Counted from the stretch's first letter, positions 1 to 8,960 are shown. The stretch is DNA of 31,407 bases from Chloroflexi bacterium UBA4736 (GCA_002404015.1 DHIW01000043.1:12172-43578), one strand, 5' to 3'. The notes: generated by a model from the sequence alone, not told the origin. Translations and numbers: made by a program.

Positions 1-1605
1 GACACCCCCGGCCACGCCGACTTCGGAGGCGAGGTAGAGCGCGTGCTGAACATGGCCGACGGCTGCCTGCTGCTGGTCGACGCGGCCGAGGGACCCATGC
101 CGCAGACCCGCTTCGTGCTCAAGAAGGCCTTCGAGGTGGGACTCCACACGATCATCGTGATCAACAAGCTGGACCGTCCCCACGCCGACCCCAAAAAGGC
201 CCTTGAGGCGGTCCACGACCTTTTCCTGGAGCTGGCCGAGGAGGCCGACCAGCTGGACGCCCCCGTCATCTACACGATTGCCAAGGAAGGCCGCGCGGGG
301 ACCGACCCCGACCACCTGGAAGCCACCCTGGAGCCGCTGTTCCAGGCCATCATCGACCACGTCCCGGCTCCGATCGTCGAGGAAGGCGGCTTCCAGATGC
401 TGGTCGCCAACCGGGCCTACGACGACTACACGGGGGCGCTGGCGATCGGTCGCATCACGCGTGGCGCTGTGGCGCCCGGCGACTCGGTGGCGGTGCTGGG
501 CGCGGGCGACGAGACGCGCACGGCCAAGGTCGGCCAGGTGCTCGTCTACCGGGGTCTGGAGCGCGAGGTGGTTGAGCACGCCGAGGCCGGTGACATCGTT
601 CTCCTGACCGGCCTCGACGAGGTCGTCATCGGTGACACGCTGGCCGATCTGGAGAATCCGGACGCGCTGCCCAGGATCCAGATCGAGGAGCCGACGGTCC
701 GGATGACCTTCGGCGTCAACACCTCCCCCTTCGCCGGCCGCGAGGGCGCCTTCAGCACCTCCCGCCAGCTGCGCGCGCGGCTCTTCCGGGAGCTGGACGT
801 GAACCTCGGCCTGCGCGTCGAGGGAACCGATAACGCCGAGCGCTTCCTGGTCAGCGGCCGGGGCGAGCTGCACCTGGCGGTGCTGATCGAGGGCATGCGC
901 CGGGAAGGCTTCGAGTTCGAGGTCTCGCGCCCGGAGGCGATCGTGAAGCGGGTGGACGGCCGCGCCCTGGAACCGGTCGAGCGGCTGACGGTAGACGTCC
1001 GCGAGGACTACCTGGGCGCCGTCACCGAAGCCCTTGGCAGGCGGCGCGGCGAGATGATCGAGATCAAGTACGACGGCTCGGGCGGCGTCCGCCTGGAGTA
1101 CCTGATCCCGACCCGTGGCCTGATCGGGTTTCGCAACAGCTTCCTCACCCTGACCGCGGGCACCGGCCTGATGGGCTCGATCGGGATCGGCTACCGGCCC
1201 TGGGCGGGGGACTTCCGCGACCAGCGCAACGGCGCCCTCACCGCGTCGTCACCGGGCACCGCTCTGGCGTTTGGGCTGGCCAACGCCCAGGAGCGCGGGT
1301 TCACGTTTATCGAGCCGGGCGAGGCGGTGTACGAGGGGATGGTCGTCGGCATCCAGAAGCGGCCGGGCGACATGTCAGTGAACGTCTGCCGGGAGAAGAA
1401 GCAGTCCAACATCCGCTCCTCCACCGCGGACATCGCGTACCGGCTGACGCCGGCCACCCGGCTCAGCCTTGAGCAGTCCCTGGACTTCCTCGTGGACGAC
1501 GAGCTACTGGAGGTCACGCCCAAGAACCTCCGCCTCCGAAAGCGGCACCTGACCGAAGTGGACCGTTCGCGGGCCCGGCGCGTCGCGGAGGCGGCCACCG
1601 TCTAG
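1..1605 (+). CDS. typA: Ribosome-associated GTPase TypA/BipA, 5'-truncated by the window edge
   Basis: The frame is open from base 1 and gives 534 residues. The family is about 610 aa, so roughly the first 75, including the Walker A loop, lie outside the window. The visible N-terminus reads [20 protein letters not shown], the G3 motif followed by the family-typical stretch. NKLD (G4) follows at about residue 54. Next come an EF-Tu-like domain 2, an EF-G-like domain ([18 protein letters not shown]) and the TypA-specific C-terminal region ([14 protein letters not shown], then KKQSNIRSS). TypA is a translational GTPase that binds ribosomes and acts in 50S assembly and stress or cold adaptation. 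The ATG at base 43 is internal and not the real start. Family assignment is secure. Confidence 0.97.
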   Translation, partial: DTPGHADFGGEVERVLNMADGCLLLVDAAEGPMPQTRFVLKKAFEVGLHTIIVINKLDRPHADPKKALEAVHDLFLELAEEADQLDAPVIYTIAKEGRAGTDPDHLEATLEPLFQAIIDHVPAPIVEEGGFQMLVANRAYDDYTGALAIGRITRGAVAPGDSVAVLGAGDETRTAKVGQVLVYRGLEREVVEHAEAGDIVLLTGLDEVVIGDTLADLENPDALPRIQIEEPTVRMTFGVNTSPFAGREGAFSTSRQLRARLFRELDVNLGLRVEGTDNAERFLVSGRGELHLAVLIEGMRREGFEFEVSRPEAIVKRVDGRALEPVERLTVDVREDYLGAVTEALGRRRGEMIEIKYDGSGGVRLEYLIPTRGLIGFRNSFLTLTAGTGLMGSIGIGYRPWAGDFRDQRNGALTASSPGTALAFGLANAQERGFTFIEPGEAVYEGMVVGIQKRPGDMSVNVCREKKQSNIRSSTADIAYRLTPATRLSLEQSLDFLVDDELLEVTPKNLRLRKRHLTEVDRSRARRVAEAATV

Positions 1606-1658
1606 GATCGGCGCCGTCCACGTCCGGCCGCGGGTCGGAACCTCCAGAATCGGGACCG

Positions 1659-2531
1659 ATGCTGGTTGCCGGCGCCAACCTCGCGCTCGACCGCGTGGCC
1701 CGGACGGACACGCTGCGGCCGGGTGAGGTGCAGCACTTCAGGTCGGTCGAGGCGCGGCCGGGCGGCAAGGGGGTCAACGTCTGCCGGGCGGCCCGCATCC
1801 TTGGCCAGCCCGCGACCCTCTTCGTCTTGGCGCCGGGCGAGACCGGACGCGCCGTAGTGAAGCTGCTGCGGGCCGAGGGGATCGCGCTGCACGCGCTGGA
1901 CTGTCCGGGCGAGGTGCGGGTGGCCAGCATCATCCTGGAGGACTCTGGGCGCGTCACAGTGCTCAACGAACCGGGCCCGCCGCTGGACGCCGCCACCTGG
2001 CGCAGCTTCGAGTCGGCGGTCGCGAGCGCGCTCGAGCCCGAGCAGGTCTTCGTGCTGACAGGCAGCCTGCCTCCCGGCGCCCCGCTCGATGCCTATGTGA
2101 GACTTGTCGAGCGCGCTCGCGGGCGCGCGAAGACGGTCATCGTGGACTCCACTGGCGACCTGCTGGCCGCGGCCCTGGCCGCCCGGCCCGACCTCGTCAC
2201 ACCCAACCTGGATGAGGCTGCTTCGGTCGTGGGACGCGGCCTGCGCCCGCTCGAAGCTGCTCGACGGCTGGTCGAGCTGGGGGCCCGCAACGCCGCGGTG
2301 ACAGCGGGCGAGCACGGGGTGGCGCTGGCCGGGGAGGCCGGCGAGGCGGAGATCCAGGCACCCCGGGTCGTGGTCGTCAACCCGATCGGGGCCGGCGACT
2401 GCCTGGTGGCCGCGGTGGCACTCAGGCTGGAGCGCGGAGAGCCACTCCGGGCGGCGCTGGAGTACGGGGTGGCGGTTGCCGCCGCCAGCGTAGAGCACGC
2501 GATCCCGGGGGTCCTGGAGCGCCTGCCCTGA
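1659..2531 (+). CDS. PfkB-family sugar kinase, 1-phosphofructokinase/tagatose-6-phosphate kinase type
   Basis: 290 aa. It carries the PfkB N-terminal glycine motif (RPGGKGVNVCRA, residues 33-44), the TGSLPPG segment (134-140) typical of the FruK/LacC branch, and the ATP-binding/catalytic NPIGAGD motif (241-247) with Asp247 as expected base. These kinases phosphorylate a sugar phosphate such as fructose 1-phosphate or tagatose 6-phosphate. No PTS gene is adjacent, so the substrate is open. ATG 1659 is preceded by CAGAAT at 1645-1650, 8 nt upstream, a weak -10-like match, with no clear Shine-Dalgarno site. The gene ends in a CTGA that overlaps the likely start of the FGGY kinase, so the two kinases are probably translationally coupled. 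Confidence 0.9.
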   Translation: MLVAGANLALDRVARTDTLRPGEVQHFRSVEARPGGKGVNVCRAARILGQPATLFVLAPGETGRAVVKLLRAEGIALHALDCPGEVRVASIILEDSGRVTVLNEPGPPLDAATWRSFESAVASALEPEQVFVLTGSLPPGAPLDAYVRLVERARGRAKTVIVDSTGDLLAAALAARPDLVTPNLDEAASVVGRGLRPLEAARRLVELGARNAAVTAGEHGVALAGEAGEAEIQAPRVVVVNPIGAGDCLVAAVALRLERGEPLRAALEYGVAVAAASVEHAIPGVLERLP

Positions 2532-3691
2532 GGGAGCTGCGGCTCGGCGTCGACGTGGGAACCACCACCGTGAAGGCGGTCGTCCTGGACGCTGACGGCC
2601 GCGAGCACCCGGTCGGCTCGGTGGCGACGCCCTGGCGCGCCGTCCCCACCGGCGCCGAGGCTGCGCCCGAGGACCTCGTCGCGGTCGCGCTGGCGGCGAT
2701 CCGGCTGGCACTGGGAAACGCTCCAGAAGGCAGGGTGGTCGCATGCGGCGTCACCGGCATGGCAGAGGCCGGCGTGCTCCTCGACGGCCGAGGCACGCCC
2801 GTCGCACCGGTCATCGCCTGGTATGACAGACGGGGTGGCGAGCAGGGCCGCCGGCTGGCGGCGGAGCTTCCCGGCTTCGGGCGCCGGACGGGGTTGCCGC
2901 CCGGCCCGCTGTGCAGCCTGGCCAAGCAGGCATGGCTGGCCGAGCAGGGAATCCGCGGCGCCCGCTGGCTGAACGTGCCGGAGTGGGTCGTCCACCGCCT
3001 CGGCGGCGATCAGGTGGCGGAGCTGTCGCTGGCCTCTCGGACCGGCTTCCTGGAAGTGGGACGCCGAGCCTGGTGGCCGGATGCGCTGGCGTGGCTGGGT
3101 GCCCCCCCAGGCTACCTTCCCGAGCCGCGGCCGGCAGGCACGTTCGCCGGGCGCTGCGTCATGGCAGAGGCCGCGGGCGCGGTGCTGACTGTGGCCGGAC
3201 ACGACCACCCGTGCGCCGGCCTGGGCGCCGGCGCAACCGGGCCCGGCGATGTGCTCGATTCCTGCGGGACCGCGGAGGCGCTTGTGCTGGCGGTGGAACC
3301 GCCGGTGCCCGCGCCGAAGGTCGAGCTTGCCGTCAGCCGCGGCCTGACTGTCGGCTGGCACGTCCTCCCCGGCCGCCAGGCGGTCATGGCGGGATTCGAG
3401 TCCGGCCGGCTTCTGGAGGCGGGAAAGGCGACCGCCGAGGAGCTCGCGGCCGTGGCGGCCAGGCTGCTGCATTCGATGGAGGACCTGTTCGGGCCGGCCG
3501 GGCGCCTCGTCGTCGTGGGCGGCGCCGCCCGCCGGCCGGACGTGCAAGACGCCAAGCATCGCGCGCTGGGCGCCTTCGAGCAGCCGGACGTGGTCGAAGC
3601 GGGCGCGGTGGGCGCGGCCCTGCTGGGTGGCCGCGCGGCCGGACTGAGCTTCGATTCGGTCGCGGAGCGACCACAGGCTCCGCGGCTTTAG
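2528..3691 (+). CDS. FGGY-family carbohydrate kinase, probable CTG start
   Basis: 387 aa from CTG 2528, shorter than the usual ~490-500 aa of the family. The N-terminus LRLGVDVGTTTVKAVVLD is the FGGY phosphate-loop strand. GTG 2555 would remove half of this strand, so the start must lie upstream. Between the preceding stop and 2555 only CTG codons are available. CTG 2528 overlaps the upstream TGA (CTGA) and has GGAG at 2516-2519, 8 nt away. AGHDHP around residue 225 supplies the catalytic Asp, and DSCGTAEAL is the C-terminal-domain motif. The product phosphorylates a sugar or polyol in the cytoplasm, substrate unknown. Pairing with a PfkB kinase suggests two steps of one sugar pathway, which is inference. 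Confidence 0.85.
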   Translation: MRELRLGVDVGTTTVKAVVLDADGREHPVGSVATPWRAVPTGAEAAPEDLVAVALAAIRLALGNAPEGRVVACGVTGMAEAGVLLDGRGTPVAPVIAWYDRRGGEQGRRLAAELPGFGRRTGLPPGPLCSLAKQAWLAEQGIRGARWLNVPEWVVHRLGGDQVAELSLASRTGFLEVGRRAWWPDALAWLGAPPGYLPEPRPAGTFAGRCVMAEAAGAVLTVAGHDHPCAGLGAGATGPGDVLDSCGTAEALVLAVEPPVPAPKVELAVSRGLTVGWHVLPGRQAVMAGFESGRLLEAGKATAEELAAVAARLLHSMEDLFGPAGRLVVVGGAARRPDVQDAKHRALGAFEQPDVVEAGAVGAALLGGRAAGLSFDSVAERPQAPRL

Positions 3692-3695
3692 TTAT

Positions 3696-4427
3696 ATGGG
3701 TTGGATGCGGTTCCAGATGCGGGACATCCCGGCGGCCGGCGCGTTAGCGGTCTCGGCGGCGCTGCCGTGGTCGTACCCGATCAACGCCGCGAATTTTCCC
3801 TCGACCCGGGGGCTGGCGGCGCCTGGCTTCTGGCTGACCGCGCTGGCGCTGCTGATGGTGATGGCGGCGCGGTCGCGGCGGCTGGCGTCCGCCGGGCTGG
3901 CGCTGGCGGCCGTCGGCCTGTTCTCCTGGCCGGTGCTTCTGCAGACCGAGCTGCTGCGGCCGGGCTTCACCGACCCGTACTTCCCTTTCCAGCTGGTGGA
4001 TGTCCTCGACACCGGTTGGTATCTCGGCCTGGTCGCCTGGGGGCTGCTGGCCGAGAGCCGGGCGCGGGAAGCGGCTGAAACCGGGTCCGAGCCGAGGCGG
4101 GCTGTGCTGGCCGCATGGTCACTGCTCCCCGGCCTGGGTCTCGTCCGCTACCAGCTGGTCGGGCGGGGCCGTTTCTGGCTGCTGCTGGTCGGCGTGCTCG
4201 TACTCTGGGTACACTCCGCCGGCGTGCCCCAGGCCGAGATGGATTTCGCCAACGTAAACCACTACATCCCGGAGCCGTTTCTTCGCAACGCCTACTTCAT
4301 CGACCTCGGGCTCGTGGTCCTGGCCTGGCTGCTGAGCCTGGTCGACACCTGGCGCCAGGTAAGACTCTGGGATCGCTCGGCCAACGCGCCCAACTGGCTG
4401 CACGGCTGGATCGGGCGCCGAGGTTGA
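3696..4427 (+). CDS. Polytopic membrane protein of unknown function
   Basis: 243 aa with about six hydrophobic segments, near residues 12-28, 45-58, 66-82, 105-119, 158-173 and 203-217. The stretch PGLGLVRYQLVGRGRFWLLL (145-164) resembles the PG-G-Y-G-RG pattern of TM2-type membrane domains, but this is only a resemblance. I do not recognise the family. It begins 4 nt after the FGGY kinase and its TGA overlaps the TTG start of the DHH gene, so it belongs to the same operon. No catalytic motif is apparent. Confidence 0.7.
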   Translation: MGWMRFQMRDIPAAGALAVSAALPWSYPINAANFPSTRGLAAPGFWLTALALLMVMAARSRRLASAGLALAAVGLFSWPVLLQTELLRPGFTDPYFPFQLVDVLDTGWYLGLVAWGLLAESRAREAAETGSEPRRAVLAAWSLLPGLGLVRYQLVGRGRFWLLLVGVLVLWVHSAGVPQAEMDFANVNHYIPEPFLRNAYFIDLGLVVLAWLLSLVDTWRQVRLWDRSANAPNWLHGWIGRRG

Positions 4428-5278
4428 CGCCGATCCTTCTCACCCACACCGACCTCGACGGCGTGGGCTGCGCAGTCCTGGTCCGAGGCACCTCGTCGTC
4501 CTCTGTCGAGCTGGTCGAGAACGGCGCCATCGACGCTCGGGTCCGCGCGGTGCTCGCCGGCGGCCACTCAGAGGTCCTGGTCACCGACCACGGGCTGGAC
4601 GGCGACACCGCGGCGCTGGTCGACGGCTTCGTCGCCGGCGGCGGCCGCTTCACCCTGCTGGACCACCACCGTTCCTCCCAGCAACTCGCGGCGCACGCCT
4701 GGGCCACGGTGGACGAGAGCCGCAGCGCCACCGGCCTCCTGTACGACCACCTGGGCCGCCCGCGCCGGTTCGCCGATTTCGCGCGGCTGGTGGAGGACCA
4801 CGACCTCTGGCGGCACGAGGACCCTCGTTCGGCCCGGCTGTCGGCGCTGGTCGGGCTGCTGGGCCACGATCGCTTCCTGGCCCGCTTCAGCGCGGACCCC
4901 GAGGTGCAATTCAGTGAAGCCGAGCAGCTCTTGATCGAGCACGCCGAGGGCGAGCGCGAGGATTACCTGAAACGCAAGCTGCCGCAGGCCCGGCTGCTCG
5001 AGCTGGGCGGCAACCGCTGGGCCGTCTGCTACGCGGAGCAGTACCAATCGGACCTGGCCGAACGGCTGATGACCGAGCTGGGCGTGGCGGCGACAGCAAT
5101 CGTGAACCCCGGCAAGCGGACCGTGTCTCTGCGCGGGCGCGGCGTGGACGTCTCGCGCCTGGCCGAGCGTTTCGGTGGAGGTGGGCACGCCCGGGCCGCC
5201 GCCTTCAGCTTCGCCGGGAGCGACCTGGAGCTCGAGCTGGCCCGCTTCGAAGCCGCTCTCGACAGCGCCCTGGGCTGA
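4424..5278 (+). CDS. DHH/DHHA1-family phosphoesterase (NrnA/RecJ-like)
   Basis: 284 aa from TTG 4424. Motifs are in order: HTDLDGVGC (8-16; the family's HxDxDG metal site), TDHG (54-57), LLDHH (78-82, the DHH signature), VEDHDLW (123-129) and the C-terminal DHHA1 glycine motif FGGGGHARAAAF. Such enzymes are Mn2+-dependent and hydrolyse short oligonucleotides, cyclic-dinucleotide breakdown products or pAp. The exact substrate is not visible. The frame is open far upstream, but homology begins at LTPILLTHTD and TTG 4424 sits exactly in a TTGA overlap with the membrane protein stop, so I chose that start. Confidence 0.9.
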   Translation: MTPILLTHTDLDGVGCAVLVRGTSSSSVELVENGAIDARVRAVLAGGHSEVLVTDHGLDGDTAALVDGFVAGGGRFTLLDHHRSSQQLAAHAWATVDESRSATGLLYDHLGRPRRFADFARLVEDHDLWRHEDPRSARLSALVGLLGHDRFLARFSADPEVQFSEAEQLLIEHAEGEREDYLKRKLPQARLLELGGNRWAVCYAEQYQSDLAERLMTELGVAATAIVNPGKRTVSLRGRGVDVSRLAERFGGGGHARAAAFSFAGSDLELELARFEAALDSALG

Positions 5279-5318
5279 ACGGCCCCAACGGGGGGCACCC
5301 GCGAGGCAGACTGAACGT

Positions 5319-6227
5319 ATGATCCCGCCCTCCGGCGAGCAGCACGAGATCAGCCGGGGCAGCCTGCGCGCGGTCGTCGTCGAGGTGGGCGGCGGCCTGC
5401 GAGAGCTGACCTGTGGCGACTGGCACGTGCTCGACGGCTACCGGGAGGATGAGATGTGCAGCGCGGCCCGCGGCCATCCGCTCATCCCCTGGCCCAACCG
5501 GCTGCGCGACGGCCGGTACACGTGGGACGGCGAGGAGCTGCAGGTCGCGCTCAGCGAAGCGGACCGGGGCAACGCCATCCATGGCCTCGTCCGCTGGTCG
5601 CCCTGGGAGCTCGCCGAGCGAGGCCCCGACCGCCTGGTCATGAGCCACCGGCTTCACCCCCAGCCCGGCTACCCCTTCCTACTCGATCTCCGGACCGAGT
5701 ACCGGCTCGAGGAGCGGGGCCTCACGGCCATCTTTCATGCCGCCAACGCCGGCGTCCGGGCTCTTCCCCTGGCGGTTGGTGTGCACCCCTACGTCCAGCT
5801 GGGCGAGGGGCCGATCGACCAGGATGAGCTCGCGATCCCGGCCCGCACTAGGCTGCAGACCGACGATCGGATGATCCCGACCGGCAGCAGCTCGGTTGAG
5901 GGCACGGATTTCGATTTCCGGACGCCGCGCCGCCTCGGCCCGATGCGCCTGGACACCGCCTTCGCGGACCTGGAGCGCGGCTCGGACGGGCGCGCCGTCG
6001 TCGTCCAGTCGCGCGGCGAGCGGAGCGTCCGGGTCTGGCAGGACGAGCACTTCACGCACGTGATGGCCTTCACGGCCGACACCCTTCCCGACCCCGTCGA
6101 GCGCCGGCGCTCGCTGGGCGTCGAGCCGATGACGTGTGCGCCCAACGGCCTGCAGACCGGCGAGGGCGTGATCCGCCTCGAGCCCGGTGAGGAGTGGTCC
6201 GCGAGCTGGGGGATCCAGGTTTCGTGA
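5319..6227 (+). CDS. Aldose 1-epimerase family protein (galactose mutarotase-like)
   Basis: 302 aa from ATG 5319. GalM-type landmarks: WPNR (58-61) that binds substrate, IHGL with His89, GVHPY with His156 as likely catalytic acid, and GVEPMTCAPNG with Glu269 as likely base. The family interconverts alpha and beta anomers of free or phosphorylated sugars. Its place 40 nt after the DHH gene and in line with two sugar kinases suggests a sugar-utilisation neighbourhood. The frame extends upstream into the DHH gene, but that part is the DHH C-terminus in another frame. GAGG at 5303-5306 is a distant possible ribosome site. Confidence 0.88.
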   Translation: MIPPSGEQHEISRGSLRAVVVEVGGGLRELTCGDWHVLDGYREDEMCSAARGHPLIPWPNRLRDGRYTWDGEELQVALSEADRGNAIHGLVRWSPWELAERGPDRLVMSHRLHPQPGYPFLLDLRTEYRLEERGLTAIFHAANAGVRALPLAVGVHPYVQLGEGPIDQDELAIPARTRLQTDDRMIPTGSSSVEGTDFDFRTPRRLGPMRLDTAFADLERGSDGRAVVVQSRGERSVRVWQDEHFTHVMAFTADTLPDPVERRRSLGVEPMTCAPNGLQTGEGVIRLEPGEEWSASWGIQVS

Positions 6228-6298
6228 GGGGCCTCGCGCGGGGCACTGCGGGGAACCTTGCGCTTCGACTGAAGAATCCGGCCCGCTCGCGTCGGTGC

Positions 6299-6715
6299 TC
6301 AGTTTGAGTCGAGGCGAAACACCGGATAGCGATCAGCCCCAGCGACGACGACATCAGGATCGGCCGACCCGAAGAATCGGACGCCTCCCCTGACCTGCTG
6401 AAGGAACGCTCGCAGAACCGGGCCGCGCTCTATGACCGGCAACTCGACGAGACGCACCTGTTCGATGCTCCGCCCGCGCCCGAGTGTGCATGATCCCGCT
6501 GCGCGAACATTCTGCACCCACGCCGCCTCCGAGAAGGCGGCGACTATGTATCGACTCCCGTCAATCGTCGCGATCGAGACGGGCGTGCTTCGCATCTCGC
6601 CACTCCTCCGCCCGCGAACCGAGAGTAGATGCTGCGATCCGATCTTCAGGCCACGCCGGAGGATCGCGACGTTCAGTCGTACCATCCACAGCGGCGGCGG
6701 TTTGACCTCGGACAT
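6299..6715 (-). CDS. DUF385/Ddn-type deazaflavin-dependent nitroreductase family protein
   Basis: 138 aa from ATG 6715. Landmarks are an N-terminal helix (PPLWMVRLNVAILRRG), LLSVRGRRSGEMRSTPVSI, the YIVAAFSEAAWVQNVRAAG segment and a C-terminal FFGSADPDVVVAGADRYPVF. The RGRRSG...TP and W-N-A patterns are those of the F420H2-binding split-barrel family typified by mycobacterial Ddn. The role is probably reduction of quinones or nitro-compounds; substrate unknown. I preferred ATG 6715 over the longer open frame because homology begins at PPLWMVRLN and a TATTCT box lies 6 nt before it. It converges on the epimerase gene. Confidence 0.82.
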   Translation of the reverse strand: MSEVKPPPLWMVRLNVAILRRGLKIGSQHLLSVRGRRSGEMRSTPVSIATIDGSRYIVAAFSEAAWVQNVRAAGSCTLGRGRSIEQVRLVELPVIERGPVLRAFLQQVRGGVRFFGSADPDVVVAGADRYPVFRLDSN

Positions 6716-6721
6716 GCTCGG

Positions 6722-6727
6722 AGAATA
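6722..6727 (-). promoter_or_regulatory. TATTCT -10-like box before the DUF385 gene
   Basis: TATTCT on the minus strand ends 6 nt before ATG 6715, with no Shine-Dalgarno sequence between them. This fits a leaderless transcript. No convincing -35 is seen. Confidence 0.45.
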
Positions 6728-6798
6728 CGCGGGCCTTACTACGATTGGCCGGAGCCAGAGGATGGCCCGGGCGCTGCCGTCTCGAATAGATTGAGGCG

Positions 6799-6870
6799 CG
6801 GGAAGGGAGGGATTCAAACCCGAAGGTTCCTCTACATCAATAGCTTGTAGGCGAGGTTCGGCCCCTTCAC
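6799..6870 (-). other. tRNA-like degenerate hairpin at the island's left edge
   Basis: On the minus strand, GTGAAGG (6870-6864) pairs with CCTTCCC (6806-6800) at 6 of 7 positions, like an acceptor stem. Before the latter lies GGGTTTGAATCCC (6820-6808), close to a T-loop but with T for the invariant C. Between them CCGAA/TTCGG and CTACA/TGTAG form an interrupted hairpin (6820-6861). There is no D-arm and the T-stem is only three pairs, so it is not a working tRNA. It resembles a decayed tRNA-Ser 3' end and could mark an old integration site. Confidence 0.3.
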
Positions 6871-6892
6871 GTTCCTACACTGATCGGTCAGA

Positions 6893-7996
6893 GTGCCGAA
6901 GGACTACTTCCCGGAGCCGACTACCGCAGATGAAACACTCGGGCCATGGGATGAGACGGCAGTCGCGTGGCTTGCGCGATCAACTACTCCGAGTGCCAAA
7001 GCCATCCGACTTTTCCTAAATCAGAACCTTGCGCAATTCTCTCCAGAGCGTGCGAGGAACTTGGTGGGTAAGTTGACTTGGGACTGGCAGTCCCACCTGT
7101 TCGAGGTCATCGTAGGTCGTTACCTGCAGGTGCTTGGTGCGGACGTTGAGCCAGAGCCTCGCGGCAAGCATGGCACGCATATTGATTATCAGGCGACCTT
7201 CCCCGATGGCGTCATTGTCTCCGTCGAATGCATTTCGAAACGGTTCAATAAAGCAGCCAACGCAACCATCGAGAGAGAAGGAAAGATGTCTCAGATGCTT
7301 GATGAGGTTGGCCCGATCCATTGGGCCATCGACGTCCAGCAGTTGCCCAAAGCCAACTCTGGAGTCGAGTTTGAGCCGTACGTCAAGCAGGCGCAGATCT
7401 TCTATTCGACGTTGCCAGAGCCCACTGATAACGATCAGCGAGTCCACTTCGCCTGGGAAGGGGAGGTGGGCACGATGGAACTAGAGGCTTTGCCGTTTCC
7501 GAGGGGAACAAAGGCGAACCATATCGGGCCTGTCGTGACCTGGATGGACGACTCCATTCAACGACTCAAGTACGCCTTGAAGGACACACAGAAGCGGAGG
7601 CAAGCTCTAGGGGCGAGGCCACCTGTCTTTCTTGCCATCGACTGTCCGTTCGGTGGCCCAGATGCCGAAGACTTGGAGCAGGCGCTCTTTGGTCAGACGG
7701 TTGACCACCGAGATTTTGATCCCCATGTAAGTGTCGGCACTTCGTTCGATCCCAACGGGTTGCTTGTGACCGACAAGGGCATCCCTTTCGCAGGTGTACT
7801 TGCGTTCATTAGATTGACGATGGCCGGAGGAGCCGAGCCAGTGCTTTACCTCAATCCGTACCAGCGTTGGAAGCTGCCTGAGGCGCTTGCGAGCCACGAG
7901 ACGCGAGTGTGGACTTCAACCATAGAGAGGAAGCCGGCAACCCGGCAGCCGACGCTCAACACCATTGCCTTCGTGGACACTTCGATGTTCGACTGA
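6893..7996 (+). CDS. Uncharacterised protein, possible PD-(D/E)XK nuclease-like domain
   Basis: 367 aa from GTG 6893, the only usual start codon in frame near the beginning. Residues 60-120 read like a variant PD-(D/E)XK core: helix LFEVIVGRYLQVLG with Glu71, then HIDYQATFPDG with Asp98, then the strand VSVECISKR with Glu112. The canonical Lys two residues after the Glu is replaced by Ile, and Lys116 may substitute. The C-terminal half (KYALKDTQKRRQALGARPP through LFGQ to LYLNPYQRWKLP) recalls a group of uncharacterised bacterial proteins with a similar core. Codon use and GC differ from the flanks. It stands alone facing the AbiE pair. Function is unknown; a DNA-degrading defence role is inference. 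Confidence 0.7.
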   Translation: MPKDYFPEPTTADETLGPWDETAVAWLARSTTPSAKAIRLFLNQNLAQFSPERARNLVGKLTWDWQSHLFEVIVGRYLQVLGADVEPEPRGKHGTHIDYQATFPDGVIVSVECISKRFNKAANATIEREGKMSQMLDEVGPIHWAIDVQQLPKANSGVEFEPYVKQAQIFYSTLPEPTDNDQRVHFAWEGEVGTMELEALPFPRGTKANHIGPVVTWMDDSIQRLKYALKDTQKRRQALGARPPVFLAIDCPFGGPDAEDLEQALFGQTVDHRDFDPHVSVGTSFDPNGLLVTDKGIPFAGVLAFIRLTMAGGAEPVLYLNPYQRWKLPEALASHETRVWTSTIERKPATRQPTLNTIAFVDTSMFD

Positions 7997-8087
7997 TCCG
8001 ACCCCGCAGGGATCACGCCGATCTAAAGCACGAAAGGCCAATTGCGACGCCCACCTAACCGCGTGACTCGACCGGCCAGCCGACACG

Positions 8088-8960
8088 CTAGCTACCGCGC
8101 AGCAGCCCCGGATACTTGTTCTGGCGCAAGTCCTCGATTGCTTTGTCCGTCAGCTTCCATGCATCGCCCTTTATGCAGGCAATCAGCTCCGTCCAGACTT
8201 GCTCGAAGGCCTGCAATGCATCGTTATCGTTGAAGCGGACTCCGATCGGAAGCAGTGGTGCGATGTCCTCGGTCAGGCTGCGTGAGAGCTTTTCCAGCAT
8301 GCGTTGCTCGGCCACGGCGCGGGAGATGGACTTGCCTTCGAGCGCCAAGTAATGATCGAAGCACGCAATGAGCTTGTCTGAGTCCAGCGAGAGCTGTTCG
8401 AGTCCGTGATGCAGATCGAACAGGTCGCGATTCATGCGCCGCTGCAGCAGTGCCCGCAGCTTGGTGCCGAACAGTTCTTCTGGCTCGAAGGATGCGATCT
8501 CGGTCTTGCCCTGATACCAGTCACTCTCCACCGCAAAGGGGTACGGTTTGACAGCGAACAGGCTCTCGTGCTCGCGGGTGTTGATCTCGACCTTGAGTTT
8601 CAGCGTCGCCTGTGCATCGGCCTCGGGTGTGAATTTGAACACCAGATGCATCGAGTGCTCGGCCTGCTGCCGGTTGCACTCGCCGAGCCATGACAAGGCA
8701 TCACGGATCGCACCTACAGTGGGGCCGATAGGTTCGAACTGTGTCTGCACCAAGTCGATGTCTTCCGAGTAGCGCAGCGGCTGCTTGAACAGCAGCTTGT
8801 GGATGGCTGTGCCACCGCGGAAGGCGATCTTGCCGTTCAACGCCGGCGTATTGAACAGGTCGCACAGCGCGCGGCAGATGATCAGGTCCTGTTCGACCTG
8901 CCGCAAATCGGGCCAAGGCGCCTTCGCGCTCCAGGCCAGGATGTAGTCCCTGGGAATCAA
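8088..8960 (-). CDS. abiEii: AbiEii-type nucleotidyltransferase toxin
   Basis: 290 aa. It has the nucleotidyltransferase core FRGGTAIHKLLF (48-59) followed by RYSEDIDLV (63-71) with the metal-binding Asp67 and Asp69. KVEINTRE (123-130) and LFGTKLRALLQRRMNRDLFDLHHGL (163-187) match the conserved K-E-N and RD-FDL motifs of AbiEii toxins. AbiEii is the toxin of an abortive-infection toxin-antitoxin system described as type IV; related enzymes such as MenT add nucleotides to tRNA acceptor ends. It overlaps the antitoxin gene by 4 nt (ATGA at 8957-8960), giving translational coupling. All visible motifs are intact. Confidence 0.93.
   Translation of the reverse strand: MIPRDYILAWSAKAPWPDLRQVEQDLIICRALCDLFNTPALNGKIAFRGGTAIHKLLFKQPLRYSEDIDLVQTQFEPIGPTVGAIRDALSWLGECNRQQAEHSMHLVFKFTPEADAQATLKLKVEINTREHESLFAVKPYPFAVESDWYQGKTEIASFEPEELFGTKLRALLQRRMNRDLFDLHHGLEQLSLDSDKLIACFDHYLALEGKSISRAVAEQRMLEKLSRSLTEDIAPLLPIGVRFNDNDALQAFEQVWTELIACIKGDAWKLTDKAIEDLRQNKYPGLLRGS

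Noticed and set aside
2093..3559. Long open frame on the minus strand opposite the two sugar kinases
   Set aside because: Overlaps verified kinase motifs on the plus strand and reads as compositionally biased nonsense.
5279..5318. Hairpin GGCCCC-AACG-GGGGGC as terminator of the DHH gene
   Set aside because: The stem is short and no T-run follows; the epimerase starts directly after, so it is probably incidental GC richness.
6799..6870. A functional tRNA on the minus strand
   Set aside because: No D-arm, only three T-stem pairs, and T in place of the invariant C of the T-loop. Kept only as a tRNA-like remnant.
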